A DNA stretch of 64,000 nt from Lewinellaceae bacterium (GTDB taxonomy: Bacteria > Bacteroidota > Bacteroidia > Chitinophagales > Saprospiraceae), in assembly GCA_020636315.1 (NCBI GenBank), contig JACJYA010000001.1, positions 248,001-312,000 on the forward strand, written 5' to 3'. The stretch's first letter is position 1; every line of letters begins with the position of its first letter. The notes under the pieces are model-generated. The model ran no database searches. It was not told the origin of the DNA and saw only the letters and a program-made list of their open reading frames with translations. This document shows, piece by piece, positions 49,140-58,695 of this stretch. The translations under genes were made by a program, and so were the position numbers.

Positions 49140-51668
49140 CTAGGAGTTGGTGATGTCAAACCGGTACTGCACCGTTTCCCGGATGGGAATGCCTTCATTA
49201 TCCGACTCTTCCAGGAAAATGTCGATATCGATCTCTTCAGCTTCCTCTTTTTCCGAGCTGTCGAAAAGGACTTCAATGACGCCCTTTTCGCCAGGGTGGA
49301 AAGTATCTCCGGTGGGGTCGTTCTCGATGGTGGTGCAGTCGCAGGCCGAGAGGAGGGAGATGGTCAGCGGGGCATCACCGGCGTTGACAAATTCGTAGCT
49401 GAATCGGCGTTTTTCTCCTTTTTTGACAGTGCCCAGTTCGAGCACCCTCTGTTTAAACTGCATGATGGGCAGCCCTTTGAGGTCATCCTTTCCATAGAGA
49501 GAAGAAAGCATGCTGATCTTTGTGGTATCTGCCTTCCAGCCACCGATCAGGCTTTCCCGGTCGGGGCCGGGCTTGGTGCTTTCTTTCTTCCTCAGGCGGG
49601 TACTTTTAATGGTAATGGTGGTGGGCCCTTCGATGATCTTGAACTCGGTGCGGCGGTTGAGCTCGTGGGCGACCTCTTTCTGTTCTTCAGTAGAAAGGGA
49701 ATCGATAAACCCGGGGGTCAGCACATCGCCTTCCTTCAGGAAGCCGTTCAGGGCGGCCGCACGGGCGCTTACCGTCTGCGGCTGGCTCTCCCCATAGCCC
49801 TTGGCGACGATGCGGTCCCGGGAAATGCCTTTGCGGACCAGCCAGCGGCGGGCCGATTCGGCGCGGCGTTGCGACAGGTCTTCATTGTACTGGTCATTGC
49901 CCCGGTTATCGGTATGAGAGCTGAGTTCGATCTTCATGTCCGGGTACTCCGTCATCAGTTCATATACCACCTCCAGGTCGCTCTCCGCTTCCTCCCGGAT
50001 GCGGTCATCATCGAAATCATAGAGGATGTTCTCCAGAACGATCGGCTCCTCGATGGTGATGGTATCGTATTCCGGCAGTTTCGGTTTGGGTTTCAGATAA
50101 AAGAAGTGCTGGAAAGTCTTGGATTCGGTCAGGCCTACGGTGTTGAACTGCATGGTGTCCGGGAAATAATCCGGGTGGGTGGCGATGACCATGTAGGGCA
50201 TATCCAGGCCAAGGTCAAAATCGAAGCGGTTGCCATCCTCGCTGGTCTTGCTGTCCGGAGTGCCCGGCTTGTCATCCTGAGTAGGAATGAGATAAACCGT
50301 CCCGCCGGGAAGTGGTTTTTTGTCTATGGTGAACAGCCCGGTCACCAGGTCGGCGTAAAGCTTGGCAATGGTTACTGTGTAAAGGTCATTGCAACAGGTG
50401 CGGCCATAGGCCGAACGGCCATCGGGGCGGTTGGAGACCAGCATCCCGAAATAGCCTTCGTCATCGAGGGTGAGGCTCTGGTCATCGACACTGGTATTGT
50501 ATCCACGGCCCATATTTATGGGATCACTCCAGCGGGTGCCGTCCCAGGTGGAATAAAAGATGTCGAAACCTCCCAGGCCGGGGTGGCCGGTAGAGCTGAA
50601 GTAGAGCGTACCGTCCCGATAATAAGGCGTTTCATCATCGCCGGCGGTGTTGATCACATCGCCGAGGTTGACGGGGTCGGCAAAGGCGCCTTCACCTGTC
50701 TTGGTGGCGTAATAAATGTCAAACCCTCCGTAACCGCCCGGCATATCGGAAACGAAAAAGAGCACTTCTTTGCCGAATAATTCACCTACGGCCGGGTGCT
50801 TGGCGAGGTAATCTCCATTGATGCCCTGCACTTCCTGGGCGCCCGACCAGCCTTCACTGCCGCCGGTGCTGTAGTAAACTTTACTTTCGGAAAGGACATT
50901 GCCTTCGAGCTGGGCACGGGTGAAGTACATCGTCCGTCCGTCCTTACTCAGGGAAACGTTGCTGTTGTGGTATTCCGGACGATTGATCTCACCACCCAGC
51001 TCCTTGGGTTTTTCCCAGCCGTTGTCGTCCTTCATAGCCTTATAAATAAGGGCATAGGACGATTCCTTATTCTTTTCATCAACGTAGATAACGTCGTTGG
51101 CGTCAAAGGTAGCGAAATACAGTTCCTGGCCGTTACTGGCGAGGGTTGGAGAATATTCCGAGATCTTGGAATTGAGATCCCGCCCTGCATTTTCAACCGT
51201 CACCCCCTTCATGGTCTGGGGCAATTCCTTAGCCAGTTCGGCGCCGGCCATTTCATTTTTGGCCAGGTTATTAAGGCTGTCATTCGTGGATTGAGCCAGG
51301 AATTTCTGAAACTCTTCGATGGCCTCATCGTAGCTCTCATTCATCTTGAGCAACTGCCCGTAAATGTAGCGGTACTCATTGAGCTCGCCCTCTTCGGCGC
51401 GTCGCAGGATGCGGGCGAACCAGCGCTCAGCACGGCGATAATCGCGGATCTGAAAATTCAGCCAGGCGATGGTATCGATCAGAGAACGGTCTTCCTTATC
51501 CTCATAAGCCTCCTCGTACCGCTCCAGTGCATAAACGTAGTTGCGGGTTTTGTATGACTCGCGGGCCGCCTTCAGCGTTTGCTCATAGGAAGACTTTCGG
51601 ATGGGTTGCGCCATTAGCGTTCCGCAACCCAGAAGGAATAACAGGATGAGTATTGATATATTTTTCAT
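49140..51668 (-). CDS. OmpA-family protein with TPR, PD40 propeller and C-terminal DUF1573
   Basis: The 842-residue protein begins with a lipoprotein-like or ordinary signal (LLFLLGCGTLMAQ). A TPR-like region follows (about 25-140), then a PD40/WD40-like propeller (about 160-410; SPTLASNGQELYFATFD, LSKDGRTMYFTR, GTLYFSSTGHPGLGGFDIFYS), a carboxypeptidase-like sandwich, and an OmpA domain (about 535-690; ILYDFDDDRIREEAESDLE, SSHTDNRGNDQYNEDLSQRRA) that would grip peptidoglycan. A DUF1573-like beta-sandwich (about 735-842; FEFVNAGDAPLTISLLSACDCT) is appended. The first part resembles PorE/SprA-associated proteins of T9SS. It lies 130 bp downstream of a PorP/SprF gene, the usual pairing. A 30-residue insertion interrupts the OmpA domain. 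Confidence 0.85.
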   Translation of the reverse strand: MKNISILILLFLLGCGTLMAQPIRKSSYEQTLKAARESYKTRNYVYALERYEEAYEDKEDRSLIDTIAWLNFQIRDYRRAERWFARILRRAEEGELNEYRYIYGQLLKMNESYDEAIEEFQKFLAQSTNDSLNNLAKNEMAGAELAKELPQTMKGVTVENAGRDLNSKISEYSPTLASNGQELYFATFDANDVIYVDEKNKESSYALIYKAMKDDNGWEKPKELGGEINRPEYHNSNVSLSKDGRTMYFTRAQLEGNVLSESKVYYSTGGSEGWSGAQEVQGINGDYLAKHPAVGELFGKEVLFFVSDMPGGYGGFDIYYATKTGEGAFADPVNLGDVINTAGDDETPYYRDGTLYFSSTGHPGLGGFDIFYSTWDGTRWSDPINMGRGYNTSVDDQSLTLDDEGYFGMLVSNRPDGRSAYGRTCCNDLYTVTIAKLYADLVTGLFTIDKKPLPGGTVYLIPTQDDKPGTPDSKTSEDGNRFDFDLGLDMPYMVIATHPDYFPDTMQFNTVGLTESKTFQHFFYLKPKPKLPEYDTITIEEPIVLENILYDFDDDRIREEAESDLEVVYELMTEYPDMKIELSSHTDNRGNDQYNEDLSQRRAESARRWLVRKGISRDRIVAKGYGESQPQTVSARAAALNGFLKEGDVLTPGFIDSLSTEEQKEVAHELNRRTEFKIIEGPTTITIKSTRLRKKESTKPGPDRESLIGGWKADTTKISMLSSLYGKDDLKGLPIMQFKQRVLELGTVKKGEKRRFSYEFVNAGDAPLTISLLSACDCTTIENDPTGDTFHPGEKGVIEVLFDSSEKEEAEEIDIDIFLEESDNEGIPIRETVQYRFDITNS

Positions 51669-51798
51669 AGACTTCTTTAATTGCCACGTTTTCTCAACGT
51701 CAAAAACTGGGTTTTCTTTCTAAATATTTTGTTAAGTTCTGCTTAAAATCGGCCTCTGGCTTAACCGGGCAGAATGCAAGAGCCCCCGGTTGACAGGA

Positions 51799-52884
51799 TC
51801 AGAATTTCGGGCAGAGGATCGTCTGCTTGATCTCTGGATCCTTATAGATCTTGATGATGTACCAGGCGGCGATCTCAAAGGCTCCCTGATAGTTGGTGGC
51901 GCTGTTGAGTTGTGAAAAGTTCACATCGTAAGCGGCAGCCACGCGCAGGTCTTTGTAATCCAGGCCCAACAGCACCTTACCGGCATCGCCAAAGCGGTAT
52001 CCCAGGCCAAAATTCAGCTTCACCTGCATTTCCGGGTTGATCAGGTAGCCTGCCCAGGCCTGGAGGCTTACTTCCGTAGCGCCTTTAGAAGTTTGGAACA
52101 TGGCCGTTGGGGCCGCCGACCAGCGGTCTGTCAGCGCCCACTCGTATTTGGTGTGAGCAGTGAGGCGCAGCGGGCGCTTACCGGCCCCATCCACATTAAT
52201 GGAGTCCTGGTTTTCCCGAAGATTACCGAACAGGTAATCGGGCTGGGTGACGTGAGCTCCCGAAACGCCCAGTTCAAAGTTGGTTGTCTCATCGATCTGG
52301 CTCCGGAACAAAAGGCCGGCGGCAAAATCGAGATAGTCCGTCTTATCCCTTCCGCCTCCGGAAGTGCCCCCCCCGATGAAAGGGTCGTTGGAATTGCCGG
52401 CATTGTATTGCAGGTTGGGGCCGTAGCCGTCCGCTACCGTGATATTTTTGGAGTCGTAACGGCGTTGCACACTACCGCCCTGCAGGCCGAGAGTCAGCAC
52501 CGATTTTCCATCCTTGCCGAGCCCCAGGTGATAGGAGGCGGAGATCATGGTGGCGTTGGTCCGCAATTTATTGGACCCCGCCTGGTCATTGTAGATCACA
52601 CCGCCGACGCCGACCCAGTCCTGCTCCCGAAAGCCCCGGATGATCGGAGCATCGACGTAAAAAGAAGGCGTCTCATACCCATCGGCACCGGAAACGCTGT
52701 ACCACTGGCCGCGGTAAATGCCTCCTACCCGGGCCGTACCCAGAAAAGCGCCGGTATTGGCGGGGTTGAGGGTCAGAGGCGACATATTGAACAGTGAAAA
52801 GTGAATGTCCTGTGCCTGTAGTGTTCCCAATATGGCTGTAAGGAGGAAAAAGAGTAGAGGTTTGATTAGCTTCATAGAAGTCAT
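51799..52884 (-). CDS. PorP/SprF-family outer-membrane protein (type IX secretion)
   Basis: I chose ATG 52884 (MTSMKLIKPLLFF); ATG 52875 is equally possible. The roughly 361-residue product has a signal peptide ending at TLQAQ, then the family start DIHFSLFNMSPLTLNPANTGAF and GTARVGGIYRGQWYSV, and a beta-barrel-like C-terminus. PorP/SprF proteins are 14- to 16-stranded outer-membrane barrels, some of which serve T9SS (gliding motility and attachment of cargo). It precedes the OmpA/PD40/DUF1573 gene on the same strand. With at least seven genes for sorting-domain proteins in the window, a role in exporting or anchoring some of them is reasonable; direct proof is lacking. Confidence 0.85.
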   Translation of the reverse strand: MTSMKLIKPLLFFLLTAILGTLQAQDIHFSLFNMSPLTLNPANTGAFLGTARVGGIYRGQWYSVSGADGYETPSFYVDAPIIRGFREQDWVGVGGVIYNDQAGSNKLRTNATMISASYHLGLGKDGKSVLTLGLQGGSVQRRYDSKNITVADGYGPNLQYNAGNSNDPFIGGGTSGGGRDKTDYLDFAAGLLFRSQIDETTNFELGVSGAHVTQPDYLFGNLRENQDSINVDGAGKRPLRLTAHTKYEWALTDRWSAAPTAMFQTSKGATEVSLQAWAGYLINPEMQVKLNFGLGYRFGDAGKVLLGLDYKDLRVAAAYDVNFSQLNSATNYQGAFEIAAWYIIKIYKDPEIKQTILCPKF

Positions 52885-53272
52885 ATTTGTTAATGGTCCT
52901 GCTTTTGGGTGACTGAACCCGAAAGATAGTTTTTTTCTATAAAAGTTTGGGCACCTGCCCGGTGCTGTTTCGCAAATCGTGGCCGCCGCATACGCCAATC
53001 CCGCCGCGCTGCCTTCCGGCTGCTCAAAAACGCACCCAAGATAGATTTTCCGAATCTACTCTACAATCCGGGCTCCGTAAAAATTAACCCTCCATTTGAC
53101 AAAACGAGTATTTTAGAGGGCCATTGTTTTACAAGGCCATAGTTTACTTTACGGTTTTGTGGCTTGCGGGTTGCGCCAGAGATATAAGTTAAGGAGATTA
53201 TTGCTACATTCGGAGGCTGTAAGTAAGCAATCATTTAGCCAGGTGCCTTGGTATTCCGGCATCATGGTTTTG

Positions 53273-53379
53273 TGGCCGGCGGGACTGTTCATAGTTTCTG
53301 GTTTCTGAGTTCCTCGTTACCCTGGAAACCAGCGGGTTAGCGTAACGCAGACACACTTATTTGAACAATCCCGCCGGCC
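53273..53379. repeat. Palindromic repeat family GGGACTGTTCATAG, copy 2
   Basis: An 18-bp terminal inverted repeat with one mismatch (GGCCGGCGGGACTGTTCA and its complement) encloses about 70 bp. Its first 50 bp after 53281 match copy 1 (1754-1804) closely. The rest of the region 53000-53450 holds no gene I can support. Confidence 0.65.
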
Positions 53380-53450
53380 TCTTCCACAGCCTAAACACCT
53401 CAAAACCGAAACACCATAAACCCGAAACACCTACCAATTACCGACAAACT

Positions 53451-55025
53451 ATGATCAAGCATTCCATTTTATCGCTTGTTGTTCTACTCCTGTCTTTATC
53501 CTCCGCCTTCAGCCAGGAGGTGATCCCGCTATACAACGGCCCTGCTCCCGGATCGGAAAACTGGAAATACCCGGAAGTGACGGACACCATAAAAGAAGCC
53601 GGCGGGATGGTATTCGTCAGGAATATCACCCACCCTACCCTGACGGTTTTTCAGCCTGAAACCTTAAAGAACCGGACCGCCGTGATCGTCTGCCCGGGTG
53701 GAGCCTTCCGCGGGCTGGCCATTGAGAAGGAAGGATATGATGTAGCGCGGTGGCTCAACTCCCGGGGCATTACCGCCTTCGTACTCAAATACCGGGTAGT
53801 AAATGCGCCGGCCGGTTTTGACCCCATGCTCGGGCAGGATATCCGCAACTCCAATTTTGCCAGGATCGATTCCATCAATGCCCCCTTTGTGCCCCTGGCC
53901 GTCGCCGACGGGCGGGAAGCGGTGAGGCTGGCCCGGAAAAATGCTTCCCGGTTCGGGATCGACCCCAACCGGATCGGTATGCTGGGCTTTTCCGCAGGCG
54001 GCACCCTGATCGGTTCAGTCGCTCAAACCTATGATGCCGAAAGCCGGCCTGATTTTGCCGCACTGATCTACGCCTACTGCGGCGCCATCCTTGGGGATAG
54101 TGTCCCTGAGGACGCCCCGCCCCTGTTCCTTGCCCTGGCGGGCAACGACCCTATCGCCTTTGGCAACCCCGCCCTTTATGAAAAATGGCGCGATGCCGGC
54201 CGGCCCGCAGAGTTGCATATCTATCCGGAGGGAGGGCACGGTTTTGCCCTGCAACAACAAGGCCTGCCGGTGGACCTGTGGACAGACAGGTATCTGCAGT
54301 GGCTGCAAACCCAGGGGCTGCTCCTCCCTCCCGAAGAAGCAAAAAGAACCGACCTGAAAGGCCACTGGCGCTGGCGCCGCTACTGGGAAGAGATGATCCG
54401 CACCGACTTTGGAGGGTTGAACAGATTTTCAGAAGCAAACCAGAAACTCATGCCACCGGAAAAAAATGAAAAGCGCATCGTTTTCTTCGGCAACTCCATC
54501 ACCGAAGGTTGGATCGGGGCCCGCCCGGAATTTTTTGAAGGAAAACCGTATGTCAACCGCGGCATCGGAGGGCAGACAACCCCTCAGATGCTCATCCGCT
54601 TCCGGCAGGATGTAGTGGCACTGAAACCCGCCGCCGTCGTCATCCTTGCCGGCACCAACGACATCGCCGGCAATACCGGCCCCACCACCCTGGAGGCCAT
54701 TTTCAACAACATCGTTTCTATGGCGGAAATAGCCAGGGCAAATGATATCCGGGTAGTGATCTCCTCGGTTTTGCCGGTAGCAGACTACCCCTGGGCGCCG
54801 GGGTTAGAACCGGCTGAAAAGATCATCCGGCTGAACGCCATGCTGAAAAAATATGCCGCAAGTAATGATTGTATTTACCTCGATTACCACAGCGCCATGA
54901 AAGACGAGCGGAACGGACTGCCTGCCGCTCTCGCTTCAGATGGGGTCCATCCGACTGTCGAAGGGTATAAAATGATGGAGGGAATGGTGGAGCAGGCGAT
55001 CAATGAAGCGATCAATGTGAAGTAA
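53451..55025 (+). CDS. Secreted bifunctional esterase: alpha/beta hydrolase fused to SGNH hydrolase
   Basis: The 524-residue protein starts at MIKHSILSL (53451), giving a signal peptide ending at AFSQ. An alpha/beta-hydrolase domain occupies about 55-295, with nucleophile S181 in GFSAGG, an oxyanion-type VCPGGAF (80-86) and H263 in EGGHGF. Its nearest look is xylan esterase-like (BD-FAE/CE-type) hydrolases. An SGNH (GDSL) hydrolase domain follows at about 340-524: S349 (FGNSITEGW), G373 (IGGQTT), N403 (AGTNDI), D497/H500 (SDGVHP). Both catalytic sets look intact, so the enzyme may remove two kinds of ester, such as acetyl groups, from a glycan. It stands alone between minus-strand genes. Confidence 0.88.
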   Translation: MIKHSILSLVVLLLSLSSAFSQEVIPLYNGPAPGSENWKYPEVTDTIKEAGGMVFVRNITHPTLTVFQPETLKNRTAVIVCPGGAFRGLAIEKEGYDVARWLNSRGITAFVLKYRVVNAPAGFDPMLGQDIRNSNFARIDSINAPFVPLAVADGREAVRLARKNASRFGIDPNRIGMLGFSAGGTLIGSVAQTYDAESRPDFAALIYAYCGAILGDSVPEDAPPLFLALAGNDPIAFGNPALYEKWRDAGRPAELHIYPEGGHGFALQQQGLPVDLWTDRYLQWLQTQGLLLPPEEAKRTDLKGHWRWRRYWEEMIRTDFGGLNRFSEANQKLMPPEKNEKRIVFFGNSITEGWIGARPEFFEGKPYVNRGIGGQTTPQMLIRFRQDVVALKPAAVVILAGTNDIAGNTGPTTLEAIFNNIVSMAEIARANDIRVVISSVLPVADYPWAPGLEPAEKIIRLNAMLKKYAASNDCIYLDYHSAMKDERNGLPAALASDGVHPTVEGYKMMEGMVEQAINEAINVK

Positions 55026-55164
55026 ATTTTCCGGCAACTCAACCTGTCGGGTTTTCGTTCCAGCACCGCTTCCTGCCAACCCGGCAGCGTTTATCGGAGA
55101 TGCCGGACATGGCTTTTTGTTACTGCTGGCAAAACTCTTCCAGGTTTTGAAAACACTGTAAGGT

Positions 55165-56163
55165 TTAGCTCCCCTTCAGTTCTTTGAATATAGCCTCCTC
55201 GGGAATATCTCTCATACAACGGAAATGGCCTTTGGGGCATTCCTGAAAGCCGATCTTGGAACAGGGCCGGCACGAGAGCCCCTTCACTTCAAAGGTAGTG
55301 TTCCGGTTGATGCCCTCCGGATAATAAGGGTACATGCCGAACTCCGGAATCGTATTGCCCCAAATGGAAAGAATATCTTTACCAAAGGCGGCGGCGATGT
55401 GCATCAGGCCGGTATCGTGGGATATGACCTTATGGGCCTGCCGGACGATGGAGGCGGACTGGTTGAGGTTAAACTTTCCACACATATTCAGCACCTGGCC
55501 GCCGGCGGCATCGGCGATCTGCTGCCCTTCCTCTGCCTCTCCCGGGCCGCCCAGCAGCAGCACGGGCATGGGGGCCTGCCGGCAAAGGGAGATGATCTTA
55601 TCTGTGGGTAAGCGCTTGGTATTGTGCGCTGCGCCGATAACAAAGGCTATGTATTTCGGGGTTTCCTGCTGAGGGGCCAGCACATTGGTGGCCAGCAGGT
55701 TGCCCACCGCCACCTCGTCTTCCGGAGGAATGAAATAGTCCAGCCCCTGCCCATCATTCCTGGCGCCCAGCGCTTCCGCCGGTTCCATGTAACGGTCAAC
55801 GATGTGTTTATCCGGCAGCCGGTTGGCCTTCAGGTTGACGATGAGCCATTTCTCCCAGTTGATCTTGTCAAAGGAATAAGCCTTTGCCTTCAGCCGCCAT
55901 TTTACCTGAGCCGAACGGAGGTTTTTGTGCAGGTCGATCACATAGTCGTAATTTTCTCCTTGCAGCCCGCCTATCACTTCCGATACCTTTTTCTCAATGG
56001 CATATACTTTATCCACGTTGGGATTGGCTTCCACAATTCCGCTAAACGTTCGCTTTGTCAGAAAGTGGACTTCCGCCCCCAGTTGCTGTTTCAGCGCCCG
56101 GATCACCGGAGTGGCCAGTACAATATCACCGATTGAAGAAAAGCGTATGATGAGGAGTTTCAT
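55165..56163 (-). CDS. Glycosyltransferase family 9 (heptosyltransferase-like)
   Basis: The 332-residue protein matches GT9: KLLIIRFSSIGDIVLATPVIRALKQQ at the N-terminus and ISHDTGLMHIAAAFGKDILSIWGNTIPEFGMYPY in the C-terminal half, with the DTGxMHxAAA motif. GT9 members add heptose or another sugar to lipid A core during lipopolysaccharide synthesis at the cytoplasmic face. A C-terminal Cys-rich segment (LSCRPCSKIGFQECPKGHFRCM) is common to Bacteroidota GT9 proteins. No other lipopolysaccharide genes lie beside it. Acceptor and donor are not determined. Confidence 0.88.
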   Translation of the reverse strand: MKLLIIRFSSIGDIVLATPVIRALKQQLGAEVHFLTKRTFSGIVEANPNVDKVYAIEKKVSEVIGGLQGENYDYVIDLHKNLRSAQVKWRLKAKAYSFDKINWEKWLIVNLKANRLPDKHIVDRYMEPAEALGARNDGQGLDYFIPPEDEVAVGNLLATNVLAPQQETPKYIAFVIGAAHNTKRLPTDKIISLCRQAPMPVLLLGGPGEAEEGQQIADAAGGQVLNMCGKFNLNQSASIVRQAHKVISHDTGLMHIAAAFGKDILSIWGNTIPEFGMYPYYPEGINRNTTFEVKGLSCRPCSKIGFQECPKGHFRCMRDIPEEAIFKELKGS

Positions 56164-56280
56164 GTCTCTCTTGTGTTAGGGTGAATGTGCAAGGGGTGTA
56201 ATTAGGTGGACAATTTTAGGTTAACATGGCCTTCTTTGAATGCGGAGCGTAATGGCCGTTGCTCTTTGGGTAATTGTTGA

Positions 56281-56308
56281 ATTGCTATATTGCTATATTG
56301 CTATATTG
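56281..56308. repeat. 8-bp tandem array ATTGCTAT, 3.5 copies
   Basis: Three and a half perfect copies of ATTGCTAT lie between the GT9 and DUF6503 genes. The preceding bases TTGA and following bases TGTTAACC show no further structure. Confidence 0.75.
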
Positions 56309-56361
56309 TTAACCTGGTTGTGTCCACCTGCTTACACGATTACACTTTTTCACATTTGTCC

Positions 56362-57159
56362 CTACCAGTAATCCAGCACCACCCGCACGTGATCCAGTTC
56401 AATATCGGACACCTTTTCCAGGCCGTCATTCTCGAAAAGGGAATCGAACTCCGCCACGTTGCGGTTGTCTGCTTTGGGCTTATAGTTGTGGTAATTGGCG
56501 AACCGGATGCCATTGGATGTCCTGAAGGCATAGGCTTCCCGGAAGCGGGCGCCGCCGCCGTTGACGTGGAAGTTGTAGGCCAGGTAGTCCATGGTGTGTT
56601 CATCTCGGTGAATCCAGTACATATATTCATCTTCAAAGTCCTTGCCCCCTCCTTCCCGCCGGAAAGTGACCCTGACCTTTTGATACGGTTTGCCTTTGAT
56701 GGTTACCTCGCCGGCGTATTTTTTGATCACGGCCGGGTCGTTCAGGAAGTAAGGCAAAAGGGCAAAATAGATGACCGAATTGACGGAATTGGCATAAGCG
56801 GAGCTGTCTTTCTCACTCAGTTGCACCCGCTGCCCCTCTATCTCCCGGAAAAAGCCCTCGCTGGTGAGCACATCTCGGATTTCAGCTCCGGAACTGTCGG
56901 TAAAAATGCGTTCATACTGGAATTTCGAACCTTCACGGATGGCCAGGTAGAATTTATCCCTGAAATTGAACTGAACGCGGCAGTCTCTGTATTTGCTGCC
57001 GCCGTGTTTTTCAATGGCGGCATCAATGATCTGTTGTGCAATTTCATCTGTTGTTTCTTCCACTGCACTTTCCTCCGCCTGGGTTACATCCGGGCCACCT
57101 TGTCCGCTGCACCCGCCCATGGCGAGCAGGCAAAAACACCAAAATGCCCAATATTTCAT
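56362..57159 (-). CDS. DUF6503 family lipoprotein
   Basis: The 265-residue protein starts at MKYWAFWCF (57159) with a lipobox LAMGGC (Cys 17). The body matches the Bacteroidota-specific DUF6503 family: IIDAAIEKHGGSKYRDCRVQFNFRDKFYLAIREGSKFQYERIF, RVQLSEKDSSAYANSVNSVIYFALLPYFLNDPAV and EYMYWIHRDEHTMDYLAYNF, with a C-terminal half resembling outer-membrane lipoprotein carriers (LolA/LolB-like curved sheets). The family has no known function. A TAnnTTTG -7 box lies 13 bp upstream of the ATG. It is separated from GT9 by an 8-bp tandem array. Confidence 0.8.
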   Translation of the reverse strand: MKYWAFWCFCLLAMGGCSGQGGPDVTQAEESAVEETTDEIAQQIIDAAIEKHGGSKYRDCRVQFNFRDKFYLAIREGSKFQYERIFTDSSGAEIRDVLTSEGFFREIEGQRVQLSEKDSSAYANSVNSVIYFALLPYFLNDPAVIKKYAGEVTIKGKPYQKVRVTFRREGGGKDFEDEYMYWIHRDEHTMDYLAYNFHVNGGGARFREAYAFRTSNGIRFANYHNYKPKADNRNVAEFDSLFENDGLEKVSDIELDHVRVVLDYW

Positions 57160-57171
57160 GATTTTTTTTCG

Positions 57172-57179
57172 CAAAGATA
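57172..57179 (-). promoter_or_regulatory. -7 box close to the DUF6503 start
   Basis: TATCTTTG on the minus strand (complement at 57172-57179) matches TAnnTTTG and ends 13 bp upstream of the ATG. This would give a very short leader. No -33 TTTG is obvious. Confidence 0.4.
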
Positions 57180-57301
57180 AATACTAATAGCAGATATGAG
57201 GCATGGCCGGTTCAAGGCCGGGGTATATAACTCTGATTAGCCCCGTCAGATCGACTGATCAGGGTTGTGGGTTACGCACCAGATGGACCTGGTGCGTCCG
57301 G

Positions 57302-58621
57302 TCATTTTTCAGAAGGGATCTCCACCGACCATTCTTCATTCCCATCGGCATCGATTACCCGGATGGTGAGCACCCGCCCGGTGCGGGGGCCGGAAAATTC
57401 CAGAAGCCCGAAATTGTGTTTTTTCACCTCTGTGCCCTCCACACGCAGTTCATTTTCTTCCTCCCAGGTATTCACTCCGGCGGTCAGCGGGGAGATCGTC
57501 AGGTCATAAATGGTGTTATCCTGAGCATTGACGTATTTGCTCAATTCCGATTTATGGCGATCGCCCGTGAGGAAAATGACATTTTTAAGGCCCTCCTCCT
57601 CAATTCGCTTCAGGAGGTAAGCGCGCTCTTCCGGGAACAGGTTTTCGTAAGTTTCACTGTTTTTTACCGGGTTGAGCACCTGGTTGCCGATGCAGACCAT
57701 CTTAAAGGGCGCGTAGCTGGCAACCAGGGCATCGATCAGCCATTCCAGCTGTTCTTTGCCGAGCATGGTCTTGACTCCCTCCTTCATCCGGTTGGGGCTC
57801 CGGAAGTAGCGGTCGTCCATTAAAAAGAAATCAATATCGTTGTACTGGAAAAAGGAGGTAATGCCCTTCTGCCCGTTGACGCCAAAAGTGGGGTTGGCCC
57901 AGAACAGGCGGAAAGCCTCAAGGGTAGTTTCCTTATGCACATAGGAGCGGTCGGAATCGTTGGGGCCGTAGTCGTGGTCATCCCAGATGGCGTAATGATG
58001 GGTAGAAGCAAGCAGCGGCTGCATCTCCGGAAGGCTGCGGGTATGGGTATAGCGGTTGAAAATGCCCGTTCGGGAGTACCAGTCCACCTCCCGGAGATAG
58101 ACGTTGTCTCCCAGCCAGATCATAGCGTCAGGACGCATCCGGTGGATGGTGCTGAATATCTGATAGTCGCTGCCATAAGGCGTGCCCGGGCGGTCATACA
58201 CGCTCTCATTGATATAAGAACAACTGCCTATGGCCACACTGAAAGCCGGAGGGTCATGGCGCCATTGCCACAGCTCCTGGGTTCTGAATTCCGTGGGGTA
58301 GTCCAGATCCACTTCCTGCCCGTTGATCAGCAGCCGGTATTCGTATTCCGTTCCCGGTTCAACCTCATCAGCCGTCAATTTAGCGGTGAAGGCCTCGCGC
58401 TCCAGGGTCATCTTTTCATCGGTAGAAAATTTTTCGCCGGGCTTGCCCTTCACCCAATAACTGAACTGAACCCGGGCCGGCTCCCTGGTTTGTACCCAGA
58501 GCATGACTTCGCGCATCTCGTTGTAGCCCAACATGGGGCCGGATTGCAGGAGAGATCTTTGAGCAAAGGCAAAGGCCGGCAAAATAAGGAGCAAAAACAG
58601 TGGGGAGTGATACCGCTTCAT
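57302..58621 (-). CDS. PhoD-like alkaline phosphatase D-family protein
   Basis: The 439-residue product starts at MKRYHSPLF (58621) with a signal peptide ending AFAQ; the upstream extension is a run of Gln, Lys and Ser codons made by GATTTTT repeats. An N-terminal fibronectin-like domain (about 22-130; VMLWVQTREPARVQFSYW) is followed by the phosphatase domain with IGSCSYIN, MIWLGDNVYL, AIWDDHDYGPNDSD and FLTGDRHKSEL, the metal-binding blocks of PhoD/metallophosphatase enzymes. It should hydrolyse phosphate mono- or diesters outside the inner membrane, often with Ca2+ and Fe3+. A possible role in phosphate scavenging is inferred; no Pho box can be assigned. Confidence 0.88.
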   Translation of the reverse strand: MKRYHSPLFLLLILPAFAFAQRSLLQSGPMLGYNEMREVMLWVQTREPARVQFSYWVKGKPGEKFSTDEKMTLEREAFTAKLTADEVEPGTEYEYRLLINGQEVDLDYPTEFRTQELWQWRHDPPAFSVAIGSCSYINESVYDRPGTPYGSDYQIFSTIHRMRPDAMIWLGDNVYLREVDWYSRTGIFNRYTHTRSLPEMQPLLASTHHYAIWDDHDYGPNDSDRSYVHKETTLEAFRLFWANPTFGVNGQKGITSFFQYNDIDFFLMDDRYFRSPNRMKEGVKTMLGKEQLEWLIDALVASYAPFKMVCIGNQVLNPVKNSETYENLFPEERAYLLKRIEEEGLKNVIFLTGDRHKSELSKYVNAQDNTIYDLTISPLTAGVNTWEEENELRVEGTEVKKHNFGLLEFSGPRTGRVLTIRVIDADGNEEWSVEIPSEK

Positions 58622-58660
58622 TTTTTGCCCTAAAGCTAAGGAAGGATGGGAGAAAATCTG

Positions 58661-58695
58661 TGATTTTTGATTTTTGATTTGCGATTTTTGACTTT
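58661..58695. repeat. TGATTTT (7-bp) imperfect tandem array
   Basis: Five imperfect copies of TGATTTT lie upstream of the PhoD-like gene. The same motif occurs at 17831. The remainder of 58622-58892 shows nothing I can annotate. Confidence 0.7.
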
